Below, in pieces: positions 7,739 through 15,569 of a stretch of 17,566 nt of DNA (the stretch's first letter is position 1; each line of letters opens with the position of its first letter). Both the position numbers and the translations under genes were made by a program. Source of the stretch: LMUY01 sp964244655 (GTDB lineage: Bacteria > Pseudomonadota > Alphaproteobacteria > Acetobacterales > Acetobacteraceae); the NCBI GenBank assembly GCA_964244655.1, contig CAXTJU010000067.1, positions 1-17,566 on the forward strand, written 5' to 3'. The notes under the pieces were generated by a model, which made no database searches, had not been told where the DNA came from, and saw nothing but the letters and a program-made list of their open reading frames with translations.

Positions 7739-8968
7739 TCACAGCGTCCCGCCTTTGCGGCCCGTTGCGGCGCCCAGCCGCAGCCGCAGCGCCTGCAGCT
7801 TGATGAAGCCCTGCGCGTCCACTTGGTCGTAGGCACCCCCGTCCTCCTCGAACGTCACCACCCGGGCGGAGTACAGGCTGTTGGGGCTCTCGCGACCGAT
7901 TACCGCGACAGTGCCCTTGTAGAGCTTCAGCCGCACCGCGCCGGACACGCTACGCTGGCTCTCGTCGATGGCGGCTTGCAGCATGCGACGCTCAGGACTG
8001 AACCAAAAGCCATTGTAGATCAGCGAGGCGTAGCGCGGCATCAGCTCGTCCTTCAGGTGCGCCGCCTCCCGGTCGAGCGTGATGCTCTCGATGCCGCGGT
8101 GCGCCTGCAATAGGATCGTGCCGCCTGGCGTCTCATACACGCCGCGGGATTTCATGCCGACGAAGCGGTTCTCCACCAAGTCCAGACGGCCAATGCCATT
8201 GGCGCGACCCAGCTCGTTCAAGCGTGTGAGCAGAGCGGCAGGGGAGAGCCGTGTGCCATCGATCGCCACCGGGTCGCCGCGCTCGAACTCGAGCACAATG
8301 ATCGTTGCCTGATCTGGCGCATCCTCCGGGCGGATAGTGCGCTGATAGACGAACTCAGGCGCTTCCTCCGCCGGGTCCTCCAGGACCTTGCCCTCGCTGC
8401 TGCTGTGCAGGAGATTGGCGTCCACGCTAAACGGCGCCTCGCCCCGCTTGTCTCGCGTGACCGGGATTTGGTGCTGCTCGGCGAACTCCAGCAGCTTGGT
8501 GCGGCTGGTCAGTTCCCACTCGCGCCAGGGAGCGATGACGGCGATGCCGGGATTGAGCGCGTAGTAGGCCAGCTCGAACCGCACCTGGTCGTTGCCCTTG
8601 CCAGTGGCGCCGTGGGCGACCGCGTCTGCCCCAACCTGTTCCGCAATCTGGATTTGCCGTTGTGCGATCAGCGGGCGGGCGATGGAGGTGCCGAGCAGGT
8701 ATTGCCCCTCATAGAGGGTGTTGGCGCGGAACATGGGGAACACGAAGTCCCGCACGAACTGCTCCCGCAGATCATCCACGAAAATCTGCTTCACGCCAAA
8801 CATCTCGGCCTTGCGCCGGGCCGGCTCTAACTCCTCGCCTTGGCCAAGGTCGGCAGTGAATGTGACAACCTCGCAGCCATATTCTGTCTGCAGCCACCGT
8901 AGGATGACGCTAGTGTCGAGCCCGCCGGAATAGGCAAGCACGACCTTTTTCACATCGCGGCGTGGCAT
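7739..8968 (-). CDS. argG: Argininosuccinate synthase
   Basis: ArgG (409 aa) condenses citrulline and aspartate with ATP in the penultimate step of arginine synthesis. The PP-loop AYSGGLDTS is at residues 12-20. Other hallmark blocks are SIARPLIA, HGATGKGNDQVRFE, PWREWEL, NLLHSSSEGK, VGMKSRGVYETPGGT and the HLKDELMPRYASLIYNG segment; all look intact. The frame opens at 9025, but homologues start MxxxVKKVVLAYSGG. The ATG at 8968 has GAGGA about 9 bases upstream, so I use it. A 157-bp gap separates it from rlmN upstream, so it may have its own promoter, though I see no strong hexamer pair. No other arginine genes are nearby. Confidence 0.97.
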   Translation of the reverse strand: MPRRDVKKVVLAYSGGLDTSVILRWLQTEYGCEVVTFTADLGQGEELEPARRKAEMFGVKQIFVDDLREQFVRDFVFPMFRANTLYEGQYLLGTSIARPLIAQRQIQIAEQVGADAVAHGATGKGNDQVRFELAYYALNPGIAVIAPWREWELTSRTKLLEFAEQHQIPVTRDKRGEAPFSVDANLLHSSSEGKVLEDPAEEAPEFVYQRTIRPEDAPDQATIIVLEFERGDPVAIDGTRLSPAALLTRLNELGRANGIGRLDLVENRFVGMKSRGVYETPGGTILLQAHRGIESITLDREAAHLKDELMPRYASLIYNGFWFSPERRMLQAAIDESQRSVSGAVRLKLYKGTVAVIGRESPNSLYSARVVTFEEDGGAYDQVDAQGFIKLQALRLRLGAATGRKGGTL

Positions 8969-9125
8969 GGCGGACGTCCTCGTGCAGCAAGCGACCGCGA
9001 TAGCCCCGAAGCGCCGGGTCGGCAAGGCAAGCTGGACGAGCGGGGCTGGGCGGGCGTTGGTCCTGCAAGGCTTGACGGTTCCGGCCTTTGCTTAGCCGCC
9101 GGGGCTGCGCCTAGATCGCAGCTCT

Positions 9126-10283
9126 CTACGGCCGTGGTCGCTCACTCTCCGTTCGTAGCTGGCCACAGGCTGCCAGGATATCCTGCCCCCGCGGTGTCCG
9201 CACCGGGCTCGCGAACCCGGCAGCCATCACCACGGCCGCGAACGCGTCCAAACGCTCCCGCGTGCTGGGACGATACGCGCTGCCGGGCCACGGATTGAAC
9301 GGGATCAGGTTTACCTTCGCCGGAATGCCCGCGATCAGCCGCACGAGTTCGCGCGCATCCGCCACGCTGTCGTTTACGCCCTGCAACATCACGTACTCGA
9401 ACGTGATTCGCCGCGAATTAGACGCGCCCGGGTACCGCCGGCACGCCGCCAGCAGCTCGGCGATCGGGTATTTGCGGTTCAGCGGCACGATCTCGTCGCG
9501 CAGCTCGTCGCATACCGCGTGCAAGGACACGGCCAGGTTCACGCCCAGCTCCTCGCCGCAGCGGTCCATCATCGGAACCACGCCAGAGGTGGAGAGCGTG
9601 ATGCGGCGGCGGGACAGGCCGATGCCCTCGCCATCCATCACGATCCGCATCGCCCGGGCCACATTCTCATAGTTGTAGAGCGGTTCGCCCATGCCCATCA
9701 GCACGATTGTGGACAGCAGCCGCGGTGTCTCGCCGCGCGGTGATGGCCATTCGACATAGGCATCGCGTGCGGCCATGAACTGGCCAACGATCTCCGCCGT
9801 GCCGAGGTTGCGCACCAGCCGTTGCGTGCCGGTGTGGCAGAACTTGCAGGAAAGCGTGCAGCCGACCTGGGAGGACAGGCATACCGCGCCCCGGTCCTCT
9901 TGCCTGTCCGGGATGTACACCGTCTCCGCCTCCTGCCCGTCGCGGAAGCGGAACAGCCACTTGCGGGTGCCGTCCGTGCTGGTCTGCTCGGTAGCGACAC
10001 CGGGCCGGCCAATGACAAAGCGTTCGGCCAGCTTGGCTTGCAGCGGCTTGGCCACGGAGGACATAGTGGTGAAATCCGTCACCCCCTGGTGATAAATCCA
10101 ATGCCATAGCTGCTTGGCGCGGAACGGCTTTTCGCCGATGGCCGCCAGCTCCTCCACCAGCTCGGGCCGGGACAACCCGACCAGCTCCCGCCGGCCATCC
10201 GGCAAGGCCATAGGCGGTGGGGAGAACAGTGCCGATTTGGCAAGGATGCGGTCCCGCTCGGCATGGGTGAGAGTGGCGGACAT
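9126..10283 (-). CDS. rlmN: Dual-specificity 23S rRNA/tRNA adenine-C2 methyltransferase RlmN
   Basis: RlmN (385 aa) is a radical-SAM enzyme that puts a C2 methyl on A2503 of 23S rRNA and A37 of some tRNAs, tuning decoding fidelity. The CxxxCxxC cluster is C142-C146-C149. The two mechanistic cysteines are C135 (AVCLSSQ) and C373 (DILAACGQL), spaced from the cluster as in E. coli C118/C355. The GMGEPLYN motif and SLHA are present. Its ATG shares one base with the stop of the upstream IalB-like gene (TGATG at 10285-10281), so the two are translationally coupled. The accessory N-terminal helical domain (about 35-95) is complete. It ends in TAG. Confidence 0.97.
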   Translation of the reverse strand: MSATLTHAERDRILAKSALFSPPPMALPDGRRELVGLSRPELVEELAAIGEKPFRAKQLWHWIYHQGVTDFTTMSSVAKPLQAKLAERFVIGRPGVATEQTSTDGTRKWLFRFRDGQEAETVYIPDRQEDRGAVCLSSQVGCTLSCKFCHTGTQRLVRNLGTAEIVGQFMAARDAYVEWPSPRGETPRLLSTIVLMGMGEPLYNYENVARAMRIVMDGEGIGLSRRRITLSTSGVVPMMDRCGEELGVNLAVSLHAVCDELRDEIVPLNRKYPIAELLAACRRYPGASNSRRITFEYVMLQGVNDSVADARELVRLIAGIPAKVNLIPFNPWPGSAYRPSTRERLDAFAAVVMAAGFASPVRTPRGQDILAACGQLRTESERPRP

Positions 10284-10828
10284 CAGCTCTTGACGGAGCA
10301 GGCCTTGTTGATCGCCGCGTAGGCCGGAGAGAAACCGCGCAGGTTGAACGTGTCCGTCACGCTGCCAGCCCGGGGCCCTGGCGACTTGGCAACCGCCTGC
10401 CGGCCATGCTCGAACGCGCTCACCGTGGCGTGCCCGTCCTTGGCGAAGGCCGAGCGCTGGCTGGTGTAGAACGGCAGCGTCGCGCCATCGACTTGCAAGC
10501 TCACCTCGCTGTTGGGGCTGTAGGCGAACCCGGCGCTGATCGCCACAGCATCACGTACCCCGCCTGGCCGCTGCGTGACCGTCAGCACCACGTCGCCGCG
10601 GCCCGGCAGCAGCGGCGCGGAGGCAGCGGCGCGGGTGAAGGCGTAACACACGGTCTGACCCGCTTCCTGATGCGTCACCGCCGTCCAATCGTCGAACTTG
10701 CCAATGGCATGCGGCGCGAGGGGCGCAGGATGCACCGGACGGGCTGTCGCGGGGTGGGCCGGATGCGGCTGCGCCAGGGCGGGCAGCGCCGGAATCACGG
10801 CGGAAAGACAAAGCGGGAGGAGGCGCAT
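10283..10828 (-). CDS. Invasion-associated locus B (IalB) family periplasmic protein
   Basis: A 181-residue exported protein. A Sec signal peptide, MRLLPLCLSAVIPALPALA (cleavage probably after ALA), is followed by a His/Pro/Ala-rich linker (HPAHP, PVHPAP). The IalB-type beta domain shows FDDWTAV, the CYAF segment, VVLTVTQRPGGVRD, a FAKDG block and a C-terminal NLRGFSPAYAAINKAC motif. Family members are periplasmic; the name comes from Bartonella, but in free-living alphaproteobacteria the role is unknown and need not concern invasion. The open frame extends to 11236, yet the signal peptide fixes the start at 10828. The one-base overlap with rlmN is probably conserved in the group. It is divergent from the 92-aa gene across 93 bp. 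Confidence 0.82.
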   Translation of the reverse strand: MRLLPLCLSAVIPALPALAQPHPAHPATARPVHPAPLAPHAIGKFDDWTAVTHQEAGQTVCYAFTRAAASAPLLPGRGDVVLTVTQRPGGVRDAVAISAGFAYSPNSEVSLQVDGATLPFYTSQRSAFAKDGHATVSAFEHGRQAVAKSPGPRAGSVTDTFNLRGFSPAYAAINKACSVKS

Positions 10829-10921
10829 GAAGCTACAGATACGGCGGCGGCGGCCCTGGAACAAGCGGCGCTCTGGCATGCTATGAGAGCTGCCATCAGG
10901 GATCGAGGCAGGGAGAGCGCT

Positions 10922-11200
10922 ATGTCGTCTGAGGCTTATCACGGAGGCGCACTGGTCGAGACGGCGCGGCTGGAACTGGACCGGGCTCACCGGGGCGCGG
11001 CGGCCATGGATGCGGGGGAGATGCGGCGCGGGCTGCAACTGGCGCTGACGGCGTTGCAGGAAGCAGCGGCGGCGGACACCGCCGGGCCGATGGGCGCGCT
11101 CGCATCCAAGGTGGCCAAGGCGCTGGCGGACTTGGACAGCGGTTCGCTGACGGAGATGGAGAGCCTGATCGAAAGCGTCCGCACGTCGCTTGAAAGTTAG
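10922..11200 (+). CDS. Small hypothetical alpha-helical protein
   Basis: A 92-residue protein I do not recognise. The composition is Ala/Leu/Glu/Ser rich and predicts helices, with no cysteines, signal peptide or membrane segment. It contains ETARLELDRAHRGAAAM, a central LQLALTALQEAA helix and a C-terminal LTEMESLIESVRTSL helix, which could pair as a coiled coil. The frame opens much earlier because of the antisense shadow of the IalB gene, but ATG at 10922 has GGGAGAG about 5 bases upstream, a good site. It is divergent from the IalB-like gene and stands alone. The stop is TAG. It is probably a real conserved small protein, judged by start quality and base composition like its neighbours. 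Confidence 0.6.
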   Translation: MSSEAYHGGALVETARLELDRAHRGAAAMDAGEMRRGLQLALTALQEAAAADTAGPMGALASKVAKALADLDSGSLTEMESLIESVRTSLES

Positions 11201-11269
11201 TGCAGCTCGCGCCGAGGACGATTTAATGCAGGCCATGGCTGGACGCTGGCCTGTCGTCCCGTTGCCTGC

Positions 11270-11911
11270 TCATGTTACGGGCTGGGGTAGCGCCATGAAG
11301 CCACAAGACGAGCAAGACAGTGTGGCTGATTGTATCAACAGAGAACGGTGTCGGATCGTATGCTTCGTGCAAGCTGGCCGGCGGCTTTCAATAGATCGGG
11401 ACTTCAAGCGTGCTGCCTTATCGGCGCTTGCTGGTTCAACCTGGCCAGAACCGCCGTGCACCCAGCGCCAACAAGTGCCATCGAATGAACTAACGCTGGT
11501 ATGAACAGCGCCTTGGCCATGTCCTCGCACGTTAACCCATTTGATCTGGGCGCTATCGATGGGACTGGCGGCCTCTAGCTTCCTCATCGATGCATAGTAA
11601 GCCTGCTCTGCAATCGATACCTTGGCCGTCCTTGCAGCCAAATTAAACAGCTGGCCACGCGGGTGAGATACAAATGACTGCAAGATGATGTCTGACATGG
11701 CATCGACAGATATGTGCCCGAGGCCAGAGAATATCCGACTGAGCCGACCCTGCCGTATCCATTGATTGCGCACAAACCGTCCAAGGCCATGATGGTACAG
11801 ACCTGTTGCTGATGGTCCGGACCTCAAACCCTCGATTTGTTCCGGTGACAACAGTCTCAAGAGGGCTGCGTGAGCCTCTTCGAGGTTTGTGGGCTTGGGA
11901 GGTTCGGCCAT
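11270..11911 (-). CDS. DUF6794-like protein with abnormal C-terminal run-on; probably degenerate
   Basis: The first 110 or so residues from the ATG at 11911 (MAEPPKPTNLEEAHAALLRLL) resemble small proteins of the DUF6794 type: a helical start, a YHHGLGxxxRNxW motif, a GLGHISVDAMSDIIL block and a following aromatic segment. Those proteins usually end about there. Here the frame continues about 100 residues with Ser/Arg/Cys-rich sequence that looks like translated non-coding DNA, suggesting the original stop was lost. An in-frame ATG at 11944 also exists. The function of the family is unknown. Flanking DNA on both sides is non-coding and less GC-rich than the genes to the right, consistent with a decaying locus. 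The family call comes from memory and is tentative. Confidence 0.45.
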   Translation of the reverse strand: MAEPPKPTNLEEAHAALLRLLSPEQIEGLRSGPSATGLYHHGLGRFVRNQWIRQGRLSRIFSGLGHISVDAMSDIILQSFVSHPRGQLFNLAARTAKVSIAEQAYYASMRKLEAASPIDSAQIKWVNVRGHGQGAVHTSVSSFDGTCWRWVHGGSGQVEPASADKAARLKSRSIESRRPACTKHTIRHRSLLIQSATLSCSSCGFMALPQPVT

Positions 11912-11944
11912 GAGATCGGTCACGGCTTGGCTGATTCGTGACAA

Positions 11945-12265
11945 GCAAGGCTATGTCTCACGACCTCGTCTCCATCTCGCATGCGCATTCTATCCACCAT
12001 GCTGAACGGCTGTGAAAAATCCGGCATGGCCGCTAGCTTGCTGCATCGCTTCCCGGGAGCTTGGGGCTGGGAAACAACCTCACGGCCCGCGACTGGATCG
12101 GCTCTGGTCTCTGGTCTGGTTGCGTGCCCAGACCAGCCATGGTGCATCCAACCATCGTCCACGCCTCCCCAATCCCATGGGTTGTTTACGTGTTCTATGT
12201 TGCTTCGGGACACCGTTTGGATACGCGGCCTGGCAGGCGCCACAGGGCCGGGATAGGTCTAGCCG
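11945..12265. other. Intergenic spacer with a perfect hairpin
   Basis: No credible gene lies in these 321 bases; overlapping frames on both strands look like shadows. A perfect 9-bp stem, CTGGTCTGG / CCAGACCAG, lies at 12111-12119 and 12128-12136 with an 8-nt loop. There is no U-tract on either strand, so it is not a standard terminator; it may be an operator, a repeat remnant or chance. GGGATAGG at 12250-12257 is the likely ribosome-binding site of the next gene. Confidence 0.5.
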
Positions 12266-13495
12266 ATGACCGATGCCGCCGACGCCCAGCTTGCCGCGCA
12301 ATACGAGGCCTATCCCTACCCGGCGCGGGACCCGGCGGAGGAGGCGCGACGCTTGGTGATCGGCAGTCCCAGCCACCTGCGGGAGATCGACCACTGGGTG
12401 TTCGGCGCCGCTCGCCCTCGTGCCCGCCCGCTGCGCGCCCTGGTCGCCGGCGGCGGCACGGGGGATGGAACCATCATGCTTGCCCAGCAGCTGGCGGCGG
12501 CGGGACGGCCCGGCCGGGTGACCTACCTGGACCGCTCCACGGCGGCGGCCGGCGTAGCGAAAGCGCGTGCGAAGGTGCGCGGGCTGGAGATCGACTGGCA
12601 GCTGGGCTCGCTCTTGGACCTGCCCAGCTCGGGACTGGGGCCGTTCGACTACATCGATTGCTGCGGCGTGCTGCACCACCTGCCGGACCCGGCGGCAGGC
12701 CTGCGCGCGCTGCTCTCGGTGCTGGCGCCAGGGGGCGGGCTCGGGCTGATGGTCTATGCCCCGCACGGGCGCACCGGGGTGTACATGCTGCAGGACGCGC
12801 TGCGGCTGCTCGCCCCGGATACGGAGCCCAACGGCACGCGGCTGGATGTCGCGCACCGGGTCATGCGCGCGCTGCCAGACTCGGCGTGGCTGCGGCGCAA
12901 TACCCTGTTCGCGGACCATCTGCGCGGCCACGATGCGGAACTCTACGACCTGCTGCTCAACCCGCGCGACCGCGCCTTCGACGTGCCCTCCCTGCACGCG
13001 CTGCTGGCCGATGCCGGACTGGCAGCCACGTGCTGGATGGAGCCACTGCGCTACGACCCCGCCATCTACATGCCCGACGCCCGGCTGCGCGCCCGTGCGG
13101 CAGCGCTCGACCCGGTGTCGCGCGCCGCCCTGGCGGAGGCGCTGTGCGGCAACATGAACACCCACGTCGTCTATGCCGTACGCGCCGCCGACGCCCCCAC
13201 CCCGCCCGACGGTGCCGACCCCGCTCGCACGCCGGTGATGCGGGAGATGAGCGGGGCGGAGCTGGCCAAGCACATCCTGCCCAACGGCACGGTGCCGTTC
13301 CTGTTCGACGGGCTGCGCGTGCCGGTGATGCTGCCGCCGCTCGCCGCCGCCATCCTGCGCCTAATCGATGGGCGGCGGACGGTGGCCGGCATCGGTACAG
13401 AACTGTCCGTGCCGCTGGACGCGTTCGCCCGTGCCTGGCGCGAGACCTACGGCACGCTCAACGCGCTCAACCGGGTGCTGCTGGCGCCGCCTTGA
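12266..13495 (+). CDS. Class I SAM-dependent methyltransferase with C-terminal helical extension
   Basis: A 409-residue protein. The N-terminus has a characteristic QYEAYPYPARDP segment (11-23). The Rossmann domain follows, with motif I LVAGGGTGDGT (59-69), an acidic residue at D89 after strand 2 and post-strand-4 DYIDCCGVLHHLPDP (128-142). The GVLHHL signature is typical of small-molecule or lipid methyltransferases. After about residue 330 a separate segment (AAAILRLIDGRRTVAGIGTEL) resembles PqqD-like or winged-helix domains. The substrate is unknown. The ATG at 12266 has an upstream GGGATAGG. Its TGA overlaps the likely TTG start of the YdcF-family gene (TTGA at 13492-13495), so the pair is coupled. 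It is strongly GC-rich and appears intact. Confidence 0.85.
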   Translation: MTDAADAQLAAQYEAYPYPARDPAEEARRLVIGSPSHLREIDHWVFGAARPRARPLRALVAGGGTGDGTIMLAQQLAAAGRPGRVTYLDRSTAAAGVAKARAKVRGLEIDWQLGSLLDLPSSGLGPFDYIDCCGVLHHLPDPAAGLRALLSVLAPGGGLGLMVYAPHGRTGVYMLQDALRLLAPDTEPNGTRLDVAHRVMRALPDSAWLRRNTLFADHLRGHDAELYDLLLNPRDRAFDVPSLHALLADAGLAATCWMEPLRYDPAIYMPDARLRARAAALDPVSRAALAEALCGNMNTHVVYAVRAADAPTPPDGADPARTPVMREMSGAELAKHILPNGTVPFLFDGLRVPVMLPPLAAAILRLIDGRRTVAGIGTELSVPLDAFARAWRETYGTLNALNRVLLAPP

Positions 13496-13971
13496 CCACC
13501 ATCGTGATCTTCGGGTGCGGCGTGCTGCCCGGCGGGCGGCCGAGCCCGACGCTGCAGGCGCGGGTGGAGGCGGCGTTCCGCTGCGGCGGCGCGGGCGCAC
13601 AGTACATGCCGACCGGCGCGGTCGGGCGGCATGGGCCGTCGGAGGCGCGGGTGATGGCGGGATTGCTGGCCGGGTTCGGCGTGCCGCCGGGCCAGGTGTC
13701 GCTGGAGGAGACGGGGACGGACACGCTGTCCTCCGTCCTCGCCTGCGCCCGGATGCTGCGGGGCCGGCCGGGGCCGGTGCGGGCGGCCAGCAACGGCTAC
13801 CACCTGCCGCGGTGCCTCACGCTGCTGCGGCTGGCGGGGGTGCCGGCGACCGGATGCCCGGCGCCGCCGCGGCCGGCCTGGGCCTGGTACTGGCGGCTGC
13901 GGGAGTGCGCGGCGCTGCCCTACGATGCTGTGGCTATGCTGGCGCAGCGCTGGTTGCCTGGCTTCGGCTAG
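13492..13971 (+). CDS. YdcF (DUF218) family protein
   Basis: A 159-residue DUF218 domain protein, a family that includes E. coli YdcF and SanA and is linked to envelope or SAM-binding functions that remain poorly defined. Seen motifs are VIFGCGVLPGGRPSPTLQAR near the N-terminus, GxxEARVMAGLL, the ETGTDTLSS acidic motif and ASNGYHLPR. The start is probably TTG at 13492, overlapping the methyltransferase stop; GTG at 13504 is an alternative. There is no signal peptide or anchor, unlike many family members, so this copy looks cytosolic. Coupling to a methyltransferase suggests the two act on one substrate. Its TAG lies in the palindrome CTAG (13968-13971), which is also the stop of the convergent Fe-S gene. 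Confidence 0.8.
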   Translation: MTTIVIFGCGVLPGGRPSPTLQARVEAAFRCGGAGAQYMPTGAVGRHGPSEARVMAGLLAGFGVPPGQVSLEETGTDTLSSVLACARMLRGRPGPVRAASNGYHLPRCLTLLRLAGVPATGCPAPPRPAWAWYWRLRECAALPYDAVAMLAQRWLPGFG

Positions 13972-14741
13972 CGCCGGGCCAGCCCCCCAATCGGCGCCAC
14001 CTCGTCGGTCATGCCCGCCAGCACCTCGGCCACGTGGCGCACCGCAACCGGGCTGCCCTCGCGGGACAGGCGGCCGGCCATGTTCAGCAGGCAGCCGAGG
14101 TCGCCGGACAACAGCAGGCCGGCGCCCGTCTGCGTCACGTCCTGCGTCTTGTCGGACACCATGCGGGTCGAGATTTCGGGGTATTTGACGCAGAAGGTGC
14201 CGCCGAAGCCGCAGCACACCTCCGGGTCGGCCATCTCCCTCAGCTCTAGTCCCTGCACGCTGGCCAGCAACCGCCGCGGCTGCTGCTTCACGTCCATCTC
14301 GCGCAGGCCGGAGCAGGCGTCGTGGTAGGTCGCGATCCCGTTGAACCGGGCGTCCACCCGGTCCATGCCCATGACATCGACCAGGAACGAGACTAACTCG
14401 TGCGTCCGCCCGGCGAGCGCCTCCGCGCGGGGCAGCAGGTTCGGATCGTCGGCGAATAGCCCGGGGAAGTGGCGCGCGATCATCCCGCCGCAGGAGCCGG
14501 AAGGCACGACCACGTAGTCGTAGCCGCCAAAGGCATCAAGGATGCCGCGCGCCAGGTCCCGCGTGGTCGCGCGGTCGCCGGTGTTGTAGGCCGGCTGGCC
14601 GCAGCAGGTCTGCGCCTGCGGCACCTCCACCAGGCATCCCGCCGCCTGCAGCAGCCGGATGGCGGCGAACCCCACGCTGGGGCGGTGGAAATCGACCAGG
14701 CAGGTGACGAACAGCGCGACGCGTGGACGGGCTTGCGACAT
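13968..14741 (-). CDS. Two-CCG-domain (Fe-S)-binding protein, LutA/YkgE-like
   Basis: A 257-residue protein built of two cysteine-rich CCG domains as in LutA, GlcF and HdrB subunits. The first has C14, C46-C47 (QTCCGQPAYN) and C84; the second has C143 (DACSG), C176-C177 (EVCCGFGGTF) and C217 (GDLGC). Such domains bind a noncubane Fe-S cluster and take part in two-electron oxidoreductases. LutA acts with LutB and LutC in L-lactate oxidation, but neither partner is in the window, so the substrate is uncertain. ATG is at 14741, 9 bp after the DNA methyltransferase stop, so the two may be cotranscribed. The 3' end overlaps the YdcF gene by four bases. All ligand cysteines appear present. Confidence 0.85.
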   Translation of the reverse strand: MSQARPRVALFVTCLVDFHRPSVGFAAIRLLQAAGCLVEVPQAQTCCGQPAYNTGDRATTRDLARGILDAFGGYDYVVVPSGSCGGMIARHFPGLFADDPNLLPRAEALAGRTHELVSFLVDVMGMDRVDARFNGIATYHDACSGLREMDVKQQPRRLLASVQGLELREMADPEVCCGFGGTFCVKYPEISTRMVSDKTQDVTQTGAGLLLSGDLGCLLNMAGRLSREGSPVAVRHVAEVLAGMTDEVAPIGGLARR

Positions 14742-14750
14742 GGCGGCAGC

Positions 14751-15569
14751 CTACGTCGGTACAGCCGCCGCGTCCAAGCGGGCCCGTGCGGTGGCGACGT
14801 AGGCCGGGTCGATCTCGATGCCGACGCCGTGCGCGCCCTCCGCCGCGGCGGCCAGCAAGGTAGTGCCGGCGCCAGCGAACGGATCCAGCACGGTGGCGCC
14901 GGGCTTGCCGTGTAGCCGGATGCACCAGCGCGGCAAGTCCAGCGGGAAGGTGCCGGGATGGTCGAACTTCTGCGCCCGGGCTTGCACCGTGCCGTACGGA
15001 ACGAACCAAGTGTCCCCCCGGCAGCGCTTGTCCTGCGCATGGCCGCGGCGGGCAATGTTGGACTTGTCACGGAACGGCACGCCCACCGCCAAACGGTCCA
15101 GTGCCACCTCGCCGGTCAGCGTCAGGTGGAACACATGCTCGTGGTTGCGGTTGAGGAAGCGCACGCCGCCGACCGGCTTGTTGTGCCCGACCGCCCCCTC
15201 GCCGGAGATGGCGATCGACTTCACCCAGACCACATGGTTCTGCAATACAAAATGCCGGCGCAGGCGGACGATCAACTCGAAGGGCAGCCAGGGCTGGGTA
15301 GAGGAGCCCGCGATGTTGAGAAAGAACGACGCATCCGGACGCATGACCCGGCGCAGCGCAGCGCCGACCCGCTCCATCCAGTCCAGGTAAGCATCTTCGG
15401 CCAGCGTATCACTGTAGCGGCCGTAAGGGATGCCGAGGTTATACGGCGGCGACGTCACCACCACGTCTATGCAGGCCGGGTCGAGTTGCGGCAGGATGTC
15501 CAGGCAGTCGCCGCAGTGCAGCGTCGCAGTTGCCAGCTTTAGGCGGACCGCGCCTGCACCAGCCGCCAC
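14751..15569 (-). CDS. Orphan beta-class site-specific DNA methyltransferase
   Basis: An N4-cytosine/N6-adenine DNA methyltransferase of about 272 residues. Motif order is beta: the catalytic TSPPYN (motif IV, about 39-44) comes first and the SAM-binding DPFAGAGTT (motif I, about 229-237) is near the C-terminus, with the target-recognition region between (NRNHEHVFH, SNIARRGH, KFDHPGTFPLDLP). The SPPY tetrad suggests either N4mC or N6mA. No restriction gene is nearby, and the motif is not the DPPYN of CcrM, so it is a second, solitary methylase. The start is unresolved: the frame opens at 15608, homologues begin close to LHxGDCL, and I chose the GTG at 15569, which overlaps the Tim44-like gene by 31 bases. 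No clear ribosome-binding site is visible. It ends in TAG. Confidence 0.85.
   Translation of the reverse strand: MAAGAGAVRLKLATATLHCGDCLDILPQLDPACIDVVVTSPPYNLGIPYGRYSDTLAEDAYLDWMERVGAALRRVMRPDASFFLNIAGSSTQPWLPFELIVRLRRHFVLQNHVVWVKSIAISGEGAVGHNKPVGGVRFLNRNHEHVFHLTLTGEVALDRLAVGVPFRDKSNIARRGHAQDKRCRGDTWFVPYGTVQARAQKFDHPGTFPLDLPRWCIRLHGKPGATVLDPFAGAGTTLLAAAAEGAHGVGIEIDPAYVATARARLDAAAVPT

Noticed and set aside
12080..13273. A 397-codon minus-strand open frame.
   Set aside because: It is antisense to a convincing methyltransferase, with Arg/Gln/Gly-rich composition and no family motif; a GC-rich shadow.
12061..13971. A 636-codon plus-strand open frame spanning the methyltransferase and the YdcF-family gene.
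   Set aside because: Its first 470 or so codons are an Arg/Pro/Ala-rich shadow of the methyltransferase in another frame; only the last part is the YdcF-family gene.
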